This document shows, piece after piece, positions 6,371-14,552 of a DNA stretch of 28,998 bases. How positions within the stretch are numbered: the stretch's first letter is position 1; every line of letters begins with the position of its first letter. The position numbers were made by a program, and so were the translations under genes. The notes beneath the pieces were generated by a model. It did not search any database, had not been told where the DNA came from, and saw nothing but the letters and a program-made list of their open reading frames with translations. This DNA is from DTDX01 sp964608455 (GTDB taxonomy: Archaea; Thermoproteota; Bathyarchaeia; 40CM-2-53-6; DTDX01), in NCBI GenBank assembly GCA_964608455.1, contig CAZSNM010000015.1, forward strand, positions 1 to 28,998, read 5' to 3'.

Positions 6371-7744
6371 TTGAGTGGTGAAGAGAAAAAAGCTATTTCT
6401 AGACGTAAATATGTAAAATATGCAGCTGCAGGGATTGTTGCTGCTGCTGTAGCTGGAGCTGGAGCATATTATGCTACCAGAAGACCTGCCCCTATTCCTA
6501 CCCCCACTACACCAACCGCAATAATTACAACACCAGTTACAACTCCAAAAAAGAAGGAACCATTAAAAATTGCTTGCTTTGAACCTTTTACAGGAATGCC
6601 ATTGAGCGCACAATTTTCTAAAGATGGATACCAACTCTGCTTAGAAGATTGGGGGAAATCTGATGCTGGAGGAAGAGAAATTAAACTATACTATGTAGAT
6701 ACAGAGCTTAAACCTGAAATTGCAAAGAAAAAGGCAAGGGACTTCATATTAAAAGAAGGAGTTGAGATCATCATAGGTGAAGAGGCTTCATCCATTGAAA
6801 TAGCTTTAGGTTTAACCGCTAAAGAATTAGGAGTCTTTGAAATTGTAGGTAATGCCGTAGCAGATTCTTATACAATAGATAATTATGAAAAAATTTATCC
6901 AAATTGTTGTGTTACCGGCGGCTTTTCCCACAATCCATGCAGAGGAATGGCTAAATTCGTAGCTGAAACAGCACCTACTGGCGCTAAAGTTGGCAATTTA
7001 TCACCAAACTATGTATGGGGTTGGGATTGCTGGAGGGAATTTTCAACTTATCTTAAGCAATTAAGGCCGGATATAGAGATTTTACCAAAAGAAAGTGAAG
7101 GATGGCCAAGACTAGGCGAAAGAAACTTTGAACCTTATATAAGCGCAGTTTTACGATGGAAACCTGATTATATACATTCTGCTCATTGGGGTGATGATGC
7201 AATAGCTTTATGCAAGCAAGCTAATGCCATGGGGGCCTTTAAAGAAGCAACATGGGTAATGAGCACAATGGCCTGCGATGAATTTAAGGTTTTAGGCAGA
7301 GATAACGCAATAGAAGGCGTTATATTTGGTGGGTTTGGAGGCTATTGGTGGGAAGATCCAAACCCTACGATGCAAGCATATGGTAAGCGATACTATGATA
7401 AATTCGGATATTATCCAGGCTATTCTAGTAGCACCGCATATTCAGGCTTACATATAGCGCTTCAACTTGTTGAAGCAACTGACGGTTCCACGAAAGTTGA
7501 AGATTTTCTTAAGGTTATGTTTGATAGAAAATGGGATTCATTTGCAGGTCCGGTATATATTAGAAAGATTGATCATCAATTATCGATGCCATATCAAGTT
7601 GGAATTACAAAAGTAATAGATGAGCCACCCTATCATAGTCTTCAAAACATGAAAATATATAAATTCGAGGAGGTTACTTGGAGCGAAGAAGAGATTATGA
7701 AAAGAAGGGAAGAGAAGGGTGTTAAACCCAAGCTTGAATATTAG
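6371..7744 (+). CDS. livK: Branched-chain amino acid/amide ABC importer binding protein (Tat-exported)
   Basis: Substrate-binding lipoprotein-like component of a HAAT-type importer, 457 aa. TTG 6371 is chosen over TTG 6356 because GGGGGAG ends 6 nt before it. The N-terminus has a twin-arginine motif SRRKYVK (residues 10-16), a hydrophobic Ala-rich segment (17-35) and no lipobox cysteine. It therefore looks Tat-translocated and either membrane-anchored or cleaved. A Pro/Thr-rich linker (about 38-58), typical of archaeal surface binding proteins, precedes the periplasmic-binding fold starting EPLKIACFEPFTG. Trp-rich segments (NYVWGWDCWREF, GGYWWEDP) occur in the body. It is the first gene of the five-gene importer. 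The ligand may be a branched-chain or other amino acid, or an amide or urea; sequence alone does not decide. Gene symbol is by family position only. Confidence 0.88.
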   Translation: MSGEEKKAISRRKYVKYAAAGIVAAAVAGAGAYYATRRPAPIPTPTTPTAIITTPVTTPKKKEPLKIACFEPFTGMPLSAQFSKDGYQLCLEDWGKSDAGGREIKLYYVDTELKPEIAKKKARDFILKEGVEIIIGEEASSIEIALGLTAKELGVFEIVGNAVADSYTIDNYEKIYPNCCVTGGFSHNPCRGMAKFVAETAPTGAKVGNLSPNYVWGWDCWREFSTYLKQLRPDIEILPKESEGWPRLGERNFEPYISAVLRWKPDYIHSAHWGDDAIALCKQANAMGAFKEATWVMSTMACDEFKVLGRDNAIEGVIFGGFGGYWWEDPNPTMQAYGKRYYDKFGYYPGYSSSTAYSGLHIALQLVEATDGSTKVEDFLKVMFDRKWDSFAGPVYIRKIDHQLSMPYQVGITKVIDEPPYHSLQNMKIYKFEEVTWSEEEIMKRREEKGVKPKLEY

Positions 7745-7782
7745 CTTAACTAAATCGATGAAAACCTTAAAACCCCTTCTTA

Positions 7783-7789
7783 TTTTTTT
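7783..7789 (+). terminator. T-tract between binding protein and ATPase genes
   Basis: A seven-T run, preceded by CCCCTTCTTA, lies about 40 nt after the binding-protein stop. It could partially terminate transcription and give more binding protein than the other subunits. A TATA-like element (CTTATTAATA, about 7809-7818) follows and could restart transcription for the ATPase genes. Confidence 0.35.
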
Positions 7790-7877
7790 ATTAATTTGGA
7801 CTAGAAGTACTTATTAATAACGTCTTCTATTGCGTTATCTCTGCCTAAAACTCATGAACATCCTCGGGAGTGAGAAT

Positions 7878-8615
7878 ATGGAAAAAATAATTTTAGAGGT
7901 AAGGAATCTTTTTAAAAGTTTTGGAGGTATATATGCAGTTAATGATGTAAGCTTTAAAGTTAAAGAGGAAGAAGTTTGCTCAATAGTTGGACCTAATGGA
8001 GCGGGAAAAACCACTTTAATAAATCTAATAAGTGGTTTTTACCCATGTGATTCGGGGAAAATTTTGCTTGAGGGAAAGGATATAACAAACTTACCAATTA
8101 CAGAAAGGGTAAAAGATGTTTCACGCAGTTTTCAAATACCTGCTTTATTTGAAAATTTATCAGCTCTTGACAATTTAAGAGCAGCCATTTTTTCTCGAAC
8201 AAAAATAATTAAAAACTTTTTTAAAAATTATAGAAAATATGAAGATATATTAAATGAAGCCGTCAAGTTGCTAGAAATGTTTGAAGTTCCAAAAAATATT
8301 AAAGCGAAAGAACTTCCACAAGGGCAAAGAAAATTACTTGATGTGGCTATCGCATTTGCTCTTAAGCCGAAAGTAATTCTATTAGATGAACCTACGTCAG
8401 GCGTTAGCAGTTACGAGAAAAAAGGAATTATTGAAAAAATTTTAGAGACTCAAAAAGAAATGAAGCTAACATTGCTAATGGTTGAACATGATTATGAAGT
8501 AGCATCATATGCGCCAAGAACCCTAGTTATGGATGAAGGAAAAATCATAGCTGAAGGTAAACTTAACGAATTGATGGAGGATCCAATAATTAAAACTCGC
8601 TTACTCGGAGAGTGA
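7878..8615 (+). CDS. livG: ABC importer ATPase, LivG type
   Basis: First ATPase of the importer, 245 aa from ATG 7878, which follows GGGAGTGAG at good spacing. An upstream in-frame ATG at 7830 would add 16 unconserved residues. Walker A is GPNGAGKTT, the Q-loop is SFQIPALFENL, the signature is the LivG-type LPQGQRKLLDVA, Walker B is VILLDEPTSG and the switch histidine is in LMVEHD. It would pair with the LivF-type ATPase on the cytoplasmic face of the two permeases. The downstream ATPase gene starts 9 nt after this stop. Confidence 0.92.
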   Translation: MEKIILEVRNLFKSFGGIYAVNDVSFKVKEEEVCSIVGPNGAGKTTLINLISGFYPCDSGKILLEGKDITNLPITERVKDVSRSFQIPALFENLSALDNLRAAIFSRTKIIKNFFKNYRKYEDILNEAVKLLEMFEVPKNIKAKELPQGQRKLLDVAIAFALKPKVILLDEPTSGVSSYEKKGIIEKILETQKEMKLTLLMVEHDYEVASYAPRTLVMDEGKIIAEGKLNELMEDPIIKTRLLGE

Positions 8616-8624
8616 AAATGAAGC

Positions 8625-9278
8625 ATGAAATTAAAGGTTGAAAATGTAAACATCTTTAGAGGTTATGTACATGCATGCAAAGATGTTTCTTTTGAATGTA
8701 AAGAAGGGGAGATTATAGGAATTGTTGGCCCCAATGGTGCTGGAAAAACAAGTTTACTTCAAGGTTTAATGGGGTTAGTTCCCATTCAGTCAGGACATGT
8801 TTATCTTAATGATTTAGAGATTACAAATTTACCACCCTATAAGATTGCTAGACTTGGTGTAGGTTATGTGCCTGAAGATAGAAGACTCTTTGGGGATTTA
8901 ACAGTTAAGGAAAACATTCTACTACCATGCTGGGGGAAAAAAGTGAAAGTTGAAGAAGGAATGTTTAGTGTTTTTGAAGAGCTCTTCCCTAAAATTAAAG
9001 AACTATACAATAAAAGAAGCATGTATTGTAGTGGCGGGGAACAAATGCTCACAGCTATATATAGAGCTCTCTCTTCTAAACCAAAGCTTCTTCTCTTAGA
9101 TGAATGTTTTGAAGGTTTAGCGCCTATAATGCGTAAAAACATTAGAGACTATTTGCTTAAAGAGAAAAGTAAAGGAATGCTAGCAGTACTTACGGAATCA
9201 AATCCTAATTTCTTAACATGGGTTGATAAGTTATATCGTATTGAAAGGGGTGAAATTAGCGAAGTAAAAACCTCATGA
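8625..9278 (+). CDS. livF: ABC importer ATPase, LivF type
   Basis: Second ATPase of the importer, 217 aa, slightly short for LivF. Walker A is GPNGAGKTS, the region before the signature is YVPEDRRLFGDLTV, and the signature is CSGGEQ. Walker B reads LLLLDECFEGLAP, where the usual Pro after LDE is Cys. The switch region reads LTESNPNF where LivF proteins usually have LVEQN, so no His or Gln is present at the switch position. The catalytic Glu (LDE) is kept. One of the two nucleotide sites may thus be weakened, an arrangement known in asymmetric ABC pairs. It follows livG by 9 nt. Confidence 0.92.
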   Translation: MKLKVENVNIFRGYVHACKDVSFECKEGEIIGIVGPNGAGKTSLLQGLMGLVPIQSGHVYLNDLEITNLPPYKIARLGVGYVPEDRRLFGDLTVKENILLPCWGKKVKVEEGMFSVFEELFPKIKELYNKRSMYCSGGEQMLTAIYRALSSKPKLLLLDECFEGLAPIMRKNIRDYLLKEKSKGMLAVLTESNPNFLTWVDKLYRIERGEISEVKTS

Positions 9279-9319
9279 GTTAATAAATTTTTGTCACTTT
9301 CATCCTTTAATTTAGAAAA

Positions 9320-9333
9320 AGTTTTAAATAATG
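9320..9333 (+). promoter_or_regulatory. TATA-like element before permease genes
   Basis: AGTTTTAAATAATG lies about 50-60 nt before the livH start in a 104-nt gap. It suggests that the two permeases may have their own promoter as well as read-through. Confidence 0.3.
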
Positions 9334-9382
9334 GTTCCAAACAGTTTTAAAATTGAAAAAAGAAGTTTGAGGGAGTAAATAT

Positions 9383-10282
9383 ATGCTTGAGGAATTAATT
9401 ATTCAAGCCTTATATGGATTAAGTAAAGCTGCTCTTCTCTTCTTAATAGCTTGTGGATTATCTGTTATCTTTGGCATGCTTAATGTAGCGAACTTTGCCC
9501 ATGGCACATTGTATATGTTATCTGGATTTTTTGCAATTTCTTTAATAAGAATACTTGGTTATTCGGAAGTTAACTTATGGATGATGCTATTAGCATTGGG
9601 CCCCCTCTGTGTAACTTTTGTAGGAATTGCCTTTAAATATATTTTGACAGCTAGTGCTAGAGGATCTCCAGAAATAATTGCAGTAAACTCGCTTATTTTT
9701 ACCATTGGATTGGCCATGATATTTAATGATGTAGCATTAGCTATTTGGGGAGCAGATGTTTATTCATACCCAAAACCTTCATTATTAAAGGGCTTTATAT
9801 TAATCTTAGGACGAATGTTTCCAAATTATGATGTTTTTAATATTGTTATAATAGTTGTGCTTGGATCTATCTTAACATTTCTATTCTTTAAAACTAAAAC
9901 GGGCACTGTAGTTAGAGCGATGGCTTTTGATGAAAGAACAGCATCTGCAATGGGCATTGATACAAGATATGTCTCATTGATTATGTTTATGTTAGGAAGC
10001 TTTCTAGCTGGACTTGGAGGTGCCATAGGGGCTATGGTTGGTGAAGTCAACTTTGTAACTTGGGAGAAAGTTATACTTGAAGCATTCGTTGTAGCGGTTA
10101 TAGGGGGATTAGGAAGTTTTCGAGGAGCATTAATTGGTGCACTCATCATTGGTTTAACAGAATCCTATGCTATCTTCTTTTTCTCACGTTTAGGTCCAGG
10201 AGTTGGTTGGATCACTATGTTTATAGTTCTTGCTGTTGTCTTATTAATAAGACCGCAAGGAATTTTTGGAGGGAGATTTTAA
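9383..10282 (+). CDS. livH: ABC importer permease, LivH type
   Basis: Inner-membrane permease of the branched-chain amino acid/amide family, 299 aa, with about eight hydrophobic segments. The family block AACGLSVIFGMLNVANFAHGTLYMLSG is matched closely near residues 20-47. The conserved cytoplasmic coupling loop appears as VVRAMAFDERTASAMGID, and the VIGGLGSFRGALIGALIIG block is near the C-terminus. GAGGGAG precedes the ATG at good spacing. It ends one base before the preferred LivM start, so the two permeases are translationally coupled and form the heterodimeric channel. Confidence 0.93.
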   Translation: MLEELIIQALYGLSKAALLFLIACGLSVIFGMLNVANFAHGTLYMLSGFFAISLIRILGYSEVNLWMMLLALGPLCVTFVGIAFKYILTASARGSPEIIAVNSLIFTIGLAMIFNDVALAIWGADVYSYPKPSLLKGFILILGRMFPNYDVFNIVIIVVLGSILTFLFFKTKTGTVVRAMAFDERTASAMGIDTRYVSLIMFMLGSFLAGLGGAIGAMVGEVNFVTWEKVILEAFVVAVIGGLGSFRGALIGALIIGLTESYAIFFFSRLGPGVGWITMFIVLAVVLLIRPQGIFGGRF

Positions 10283-10283
10283 T

Positions 10284-11207
10284 ATGGAGATAAAAAACAA
10301 AAGTCTAAAGCTACTAACATTTATCATAATAACAATAGCCGTTTTAATACTACCACATTTTATTTCAACATACATTTTAATTCATATCATTGATACCCTT
10401 CTAATCATTTTATTTGCTGTAAGCTTTAATTTAGTTTATGGTTATATGGGAGAATTGCCCTTTGGTCATGCAGCTTTCTTTGGATTAGGTGCATATGCAT
10501 TATTTCTCCCAGTAATATGGGCGAAGGTTAACCTTGCTTACGCAATATTGATTGGTATATGTGTGCCAGCTCTTTATGGAGCTTTAGTAGCTTCTTTAAT
10601 TGTAAGATTATCAAAAATTTATTTTTCTTTATGTAGTCTTGCATTTGGGGAATTTATAGCTATTTTGTTATGGTCTTTTAGAGAAACTGGTGGTGATGTT
10701 GGGTTACACTTGAGAGTTATAGGCATACATGATATGATACCATTTTATTACATCGTACTTGCTGTTACAGTTGTGAGTTTAATAATACTCTATAGGATTG
10801 TAAATTCACCTTTTGGCTTAGCTGTACAGGCTATTCGGGATAACGCATCTCGTGCTAAAAGTATAGGAATTAATGTAGGAAGATATAAAAAACTACTCTT
10901 TATAATCTCAACATTCTTTTTAGGGGTAGGAGGAGTACTTTATGGAATTCTTTTTTCAGTAGTTCATCCAAGATATTGTAGTTGGTTAATGTTGCTTAAT
11001 CCTTTAGCTGGCACTTTGCTGGGAGGCGCAGGTTCATTTATTGGTCCCATCATTGGCACTTTAATATATTATAATATTTACTGGATAGTAAGTGAAAATA
11101 CTATTTTTTGGCATAGTTTTACAGGTGCGTTAATAATTGGTCTTATAACATTTTTCCCACAAGGCATTATGGGTTATTTCGAGGCTAGAAGAAAAGCTAG
11201 AAGCTAA
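10284..11207 (+). CDS. livM: ABC importer permease, LivM type
   Basis: Second permease, 307 aa from ATG 10284, with eight or more membrane segments. An in-frame TTG at 10266 overlaps livH, but the strong GGAGGGAG at 10268-10275 lies ahead of the ATG, so the ATG is preferred. Family blocks seen are NLVYGYMGELPFGHAAFFGLGAYA, the coupling loop VQAIRDNASRAKSIGIN, and LAGTLLGGAGSFIGPIIGT. It completes the five-part importer with LivK, LivG, LivF and LivH. A 398-nt non-coding gap follows. Confidence 0.93.
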   Translation: MEIKNKSLKLLTFIIITIAVLILPHFISTYILIHIIDTLLIILFAVSFNLVYGYMGELPFGHAAFFGLGAYALFLPVIWAKVNLAYAILIGICVPALYGALVASLIVRLSKIYFSLCSLAFGEFIAILLWSFRETGGDVGLHLRVIGIHDMIPFYYIVLAVTVVSLIILYRIVNSPFGLAVQAIRDNASRAKSIGINVGRYKKLLFIISTFFLGVGGVLYGILFSVVHPRYCSWLMLLNPLAGTLLGGAGSFIGPIIGTLIYYNIYWIVSENTIFWHSFTGALIIGLITFFPQGIMGYFEARRKARS

Positions 11208-11605
11208 AAATCATGTATGAATACTATAAAAAATTAACCCATTTATGTTAAATTCGGTAAAAGTTAAAATTATAGAATATTTTCTTTTAATTAAATAAAC
11301 TTAATAAAAATAAAAAGTAAAAGTGTTAATATTGAGTTTGTAATACGAAGGTTATAGAAGCTAATTAAATTATGAGTTGCTATTGCTAAAGGATGATCTA
11401 GAAATAAAGTTATCTCAGGATTAAAATTTCGTTAATCATGTAAATTTTATAAATTTATTTTTAAATGGTTTTTGGCAAGCCTCGTGAGTATTCACATTTA
11501 ATTAGGTGCAAGCCCTTATTGTAGGTCAATACAATTAGTTCTGTGAAAAATTCCTTATGAGTTAGATTTAAGTGAAGATGAAATATTTATAAAGGTAGAT
11601 GGATT
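11208..11605. other. Intergenic region between livM and DUF1028 gene
   Basis: No gene is seen in this 398-nt gap. It holds two short inverted repeats: GTGA-GTAT-TCAC at 11484-11495 and ATTGTA-N6-TACAAT at 11518-11535. A clear TATA element follows at 11581-11593. The inverted repeats could be operators upstream of the downstream promoter. Confidence 0.45.
11581..11593 (+). promoter_or_regulatory. TATA box of DUF1028 gene
   Basis: AAATATTTATAAA ends 12 nt before the ATG at 11606. The expected transcript start therefore coincides closely with the start codon, a leaderless arrangement. Confidence 0.5.
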
Positions 11606-12214
11606 ATGACTTTCTCAATTGTTGCATTAGATCAAGAAACCAAAACAGTAGGTGTTGCTACCGCAACTGGAAATATAAATGTGGGAAGTCGTGTCCCTCA
11701 TGTTAAAGAAGATATAGGTGCTATAGCCACACAAGGTCTTACAGAAACTTCCTATGGAATAAAAGGATTGAAGTTACTTGAAATGGGTTATACACCACAA
11801 GAAGCTTTAGAAAAATTGCTTAAAATTGATCCTTGGAAGGAATATAGACAAGTGATAATTATTGATATACAGGGAAGAAAAGCTGCTTTTACAGGAAAGG
11901 AAAACTTCAACTTTAAGGGGCATATTATAGGGGAATGCTATATAGTAGCAGGCAATTTACTTGCCGGAAAAGAAGTAATTATTGAGATGGCGAAGGCTTT
12001 TGAAAGGGGAAAAGAAGAATTTGAAGAAAAATTACTTCTTGCATTGGAAGCTGGAAAAAAAGCTGGAGGTGATATTAGAGGAGAAAGATCTGCAGCATTA
12101 GTGACAGCATCCAAAATCAAAAAAAGCTTAAATCTAAAGGTAGATAACCATAAAGACCCTATTAAGGAATTAAAACAACTTTTTCATAAGCAAAAAGATA
12201 AACTCTTGAAGTAG
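11606..12214 (+). CDS. DUF1028 family protein (Ntn-hydrolase-like)
   Basis: A 202-aa protein that begins MTFSIVALDQETKTVGVATATG, the highly characteristic start of the DUF1028 family, and contains IGAIATQGLTETSYGIKGLKLL and GDIRGERSAALV, also family blocks. The family is related to Ntn hydrolases and is often encoded near amino-acid or peptide transporters and cyclodeaminase-type enzymes; the reaction is not established. The C-terminal tail (about 175-202) is Lys-rich. The position directly after the importer suggests that it processes the imported compound, for example as an amidase; this is inference. Confidence 0.88.
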   Translation: MTFSIVALDQETKTVGVATATGNINVGSRVPHVKEDIGAIATQGLTETSYGIKGLKLLEMGYTPQEALEKLLKIDPWKEYRQVIIIDIQGRKAAFTGKENFNFKGHIIGECYIVAGNLLAGKEVIIEMAKAFERGKEEFEEKLLLALEAGKKAGGDIRGERSAALVTASKIKKSLNLKVDNHKDPIKELKQLFHKQKDKLLK

Positions 12215-12798
12215 GTGATATACTGAAACACAAGCTCTACATAAAGTCTAAAATTAATTTGCTAAGAATTCTTATTTTCTTTAACAAACTTTAGCTCTAT
12301 TAATCCTCTGCTCCCTAAAATCATTTCAAAATAATAATCCTCTCTCACTTATCGTTAACCTCTTCTTTTAATTAATCCTGTGTAAGCAGCCTTTTACTTC
12401 TTCTAAAACTCAGCCTCATCCCTAAAACTTCATACATCTTTAGAAGTGTCTCTCTTAACTTCATTTAGCCTACGTTCCAGCTATCTCTTTTTATCGATGC
12501 AAAATCATAATCCTTTTTAATTTGAAAATGGAATAAATGCTTAGAAACTAGGAGTACATAGGATAATTGAGAATCAAATCGAAAGACTAAAAGAGGATAC
12601 ACCAAAAAGGAGAAGTTATTGAAGTTTATGCCCTTATTAGAAGATAAGCTAAGTTTCAGAGCTCCCAAATTTTTTAGCTTCTTGCATGCTTACAAAAAGC
12701 ACGCTTGCTTCGAAATATGAGTTCACCAAAATAAAATAAGATTCTCCAAATTATTTTAAAGAAAAACTCTATTTAAAGGATTCGAACTTAATTAGATG
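12215..12798. other. Gene-free stretch with decayed coding remnants
   Basis: About 580 nt without an intact gene. The minus strand carries coding-like fragments broken by stops and a frameshift (see 12262-12464). The plus strand has a short coding-like piece at about 12553-12620 (GVHRIIENQIERLKEDTPKR, then a stop) whose neighbouring frame continues GEVIEVYALIRR. I take the stretch to be debris of one or more lost genes next to a tRNA, a frequent integration site. Confidence 0.4.
12262..12464 (-). pseudogene. Broken small gene, two fragments
   Basis: Fragment 1 runs from ATG 12464 to TAA 12372 and encodes 30 residues (MKLRETLLKM, then YEVLGMRLSFRRSKRLLTQD). Past the stop the same frame reads LKEEVNDK and stops again. 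Fragment 2, in another frame from GTG 12348 to TAG 12262, encodes MREDYYFEMILGSRGLIELK and then FVKENKNS. Amino-acid composition is protein-like throughout. The open frame just upstream (12465-12668) ends ...KKDYDFASIKRDSWNVG in the same frame as fragment 1. The simplest reading is one gene broken by in-frame stops and a frameshift. I do not recognise the family. Two separate microproteins are a less likely alternative. Confidence 0.35.
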
Positions 12799-12873
12799 CG
12801 GGCCCGCGGGGATTTGAACCCCGGATCTCCGGCTCCGGAGGCCAGCGTCTTATCCAAACTAGACGACGGGCCC
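12799..12873 (-). tRNA. tRNA-Arg (anticodon CCG)
   Basis: A complete intron-less cloverleaf on the minus strand. Acceptor stem GGGCCCG/CGGGCCC (fully paired), D stem GTCT/AGAC, anticodon stem CTGGC/GCCGG, loop CTCCGGA giving anticodon CCG (codon CGG), T stem CGGGG/CCCCG with loop TTTGAAT, discriminator G. CCA is not encoded. A TATA-like element lies upstream at about 12883-12896 on this strand. Codon CGG is expected to be rare in this AT-rich genome. Confidence 0.95.
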
Positions 12874-12979
12874 ATTAATTCACTATTTTAAATTTTCATT
12901 TCAATCAATTAATTTAAATCTAGCTCATAGTTAACTTTAAATCTTTAAAAATATAATTATGTTATATGGTGAAGTTTTA

Positions 12980-14056
12980 ATGGAAAATATTGAGCTTCAA
13001 TATTGCTGGATGCTTCATGAAATTGCTAAATCTCTTGGAATGGCTGAAAACCTTCAAGCAATTTTGAATTTAATTGTTAAAAGTGCTGCTGATAATTTAG
13101 GGTTGAAAGCAGCTTCAATAAGGCTTTTGGATAAAGATAAAAAAACTTTAAAACTTGAAGCTGCCTATGGATTAAGCGATGAATACTTAAGGAAAGGCCC
13201 TGTTGAAATTGATAAAAGCCCAATTGATAAAGAGGCTATGAAAGGTAAACCTGTAGTAGTGAAAGATGTTAATAAAGATGTTAGAATGCTTCAATATCCC
13301 GATGAAGCTAAAAAAGAGGGAATAGCCTCAATGGTTTGCGTTCCATTAATGATTAAAGATGAAGTTATAGGAAGCTTAAGAGGTTACACCGCTAAATCTA
13401 GAGATTTCTCAAATGTTGAATTAACATTTTTAACAGCTTTAGGAAATTTAGGTGCTATAGCTATAGAAAATGCAAGGTTAAATGAAAAATTAATTAAAAA
13501 AGCAGAAATTATGAAAAAGCTTTTAAATATAGCTGAAGCTATAACCTCAACTTTAAATAAAAAGCAAGTTTTAGATGGAATTGTTAAAGCAGCTGTTGAA
13601 ATTTTAAATACTAAAGGATGTAGCTTAAGACTTTTAAATGAAACTAAAGAAAAACTTGAGCTTGTTTCTTCAATTGGTTTAAGCCAAGAATATTTAGCTA
13701 AAGGAACTATAAATGTGACTGAAGAAATTAAAGATGTTCTTGAGGGAAAAACAGCTGTTATTTATGATGCCTTAACAGATGAAAGAATTTATAATAAAGA
13801 ATCGTTAAGGAAAGAAGGTGTTAAATCAATTTTGGCAACACCAATAATGGTGAAAGGTAAAGTAATAGGTGTATTAAAAGTTTATGATAAAAGCTATAGA
13901 AGATATGAGGATGATGAAATTGAAGCTTTAAATCTTTTAGCTGGTATTGGAGGAGTAGCTATAGAAAATGCTAGGCTTTATAAGCTTGCTTTAACAAATT
14001 GGCAGGAAGCTGTAAAATCTCTTTGGGAAAAAATAGATGTTTGGGGTCCACCATAA
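12980..14056 (+). CDS. Tandem GAF-domain sensor protein
   Basis: A 358-aa protein with two GAF domains and no attached kinase, cyclase or DNA-binding domain. Domain 1 spans about 10-165 (AILNLIVKSAADNLGLKAASIRLLD ... VPLMIKDEVIGSLRGYT ... LGAIAIENARL). Domain 2 spans about 180-340 (VLDGIVKAAVEILNTKGCSLRLL ... TPIMVKGKVIGVLKVYD ... IGGVAIENARLY). GAF domains bind small molecules or sense redox and light; the ligand is unknown. ATG 12980 is preferred to ATG 12959 because GGTGAAG precedes it and the TATA-like element at 12944-12955 would start transcripts beyond 12959. Expected to be soluble; it ends convergently with ridA. Confidence 0.88.
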   Translation: MENIELQYCWMLHEIAKSLGMAENLQAILNLIVKSAADNLGLKAASIRLLDKDKKTLKLEAAYGLSDEYLRKGPVEIDKSPIDKEAMKGKPVVVKDVNKDVRMLQYPDEAKKEGIASMVCVPLMIKDEVIGSLRGYTAKSRDFSNVELTFLTALGNLGAIAIENARLNEKLIKKAEIMKKLLNIAEAITSTLNKKQVLDGIVKAAVEILNTKGCSLRLLNETKEKLELVSSIGLSQEYLAKGTINVTEEIKDVLEGKTAVIYDALTDERIYNKESLRKEGVKSILATPIMVKGKVIGVLKVYDKSYRRYEDDEIEALNLLAGIGGVAIENARLYKLALTNWQEAVKSLWEKIDVWGPP

Positions 14057-14065
14057 AAAATAACT

Positions 14066-14449
14066 TTAAAAATTAAAGGCGATAGCATCAACTTCTAAAG
14101 CAGCATTTTTAGGTGGAAAAGCTTGAACGGTGCTTCTTGCAGGTAAAACCTCTTTAAAATACTCTTCATAAACCCTATTTATAATTGGAAAATCCTCAAG
14201 ATTTCTAATATATAAGGTGATTTTAACAATATTTTTTAAATCCATTCCAGCAGCCTTTAAAATTGCTTTTAAATTTTCAAAAGTTTGTTTAGCTTGCTCT
14301 GCTACATCTTTTGAAATTAACTCGCCTGTAGAAGGATTTAATGGAAGCTGCCCTGAAATAAAAAGCCAATTAGCCACTTTAACAGCTTGAGAATAAGCTC
14401 CTAAAGGAGAAGGTGCCTGCTCAGTTTTAACATAAACTTTTTCCCTCAT
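14066..14449 (-). CDS. ridA: RidA family enamine/imine deaminase
   Basis: A 127-aa protein of the RidA (YjgF/UK114) family, normally a trimer, which hydrolyses reactive 2-aminoacrylate and other enamines and imines released by PLP enzymes. Key residues are present: Arg105 in LPARSTVQA, which binds the carboxylate, and Glu119 in ALEVDAIAF. The N-terminal APSPLGAYSQAVKVANWLFISGQLP is the family signature. Its TATA-like element (TTTATAAG on this strand, about 14494-14502) sits back to back with the promoter of the dehydrogenase gene to the right. Confidence 0.95.
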   Translation of the reverse strand: MREKVYVKTEQAPSPLGAYSQAVKVANWLFISGQLPLNPSTGELISKDVAEQAKQTFENLKAILKAAGMDLKNIVKITLYIRNLEDFPIINRVYEEYFKEVLPARSTVQAFPPKNAALEVDAIAFNF

Positions 14450-14552
14450 TTTTAAGCTTTCCCCTCTATTTTTTATTATTATGAAAATTAATTCTTATAA
14501 AGTTCTTTTTATATATAATTTATACTATTATATTTTAGGGAGTTAATTAATC

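Noticed and set aside
12465..12668. 67-residue open frame on the minus strand
   Set aside because: The first half has low-complexity, hydrophobic composition unlike a gene, and no ribosome binding site is visible. Only its last 17 residues look coding-like, and they continue in frame into the broken gene described at 12262-12464.
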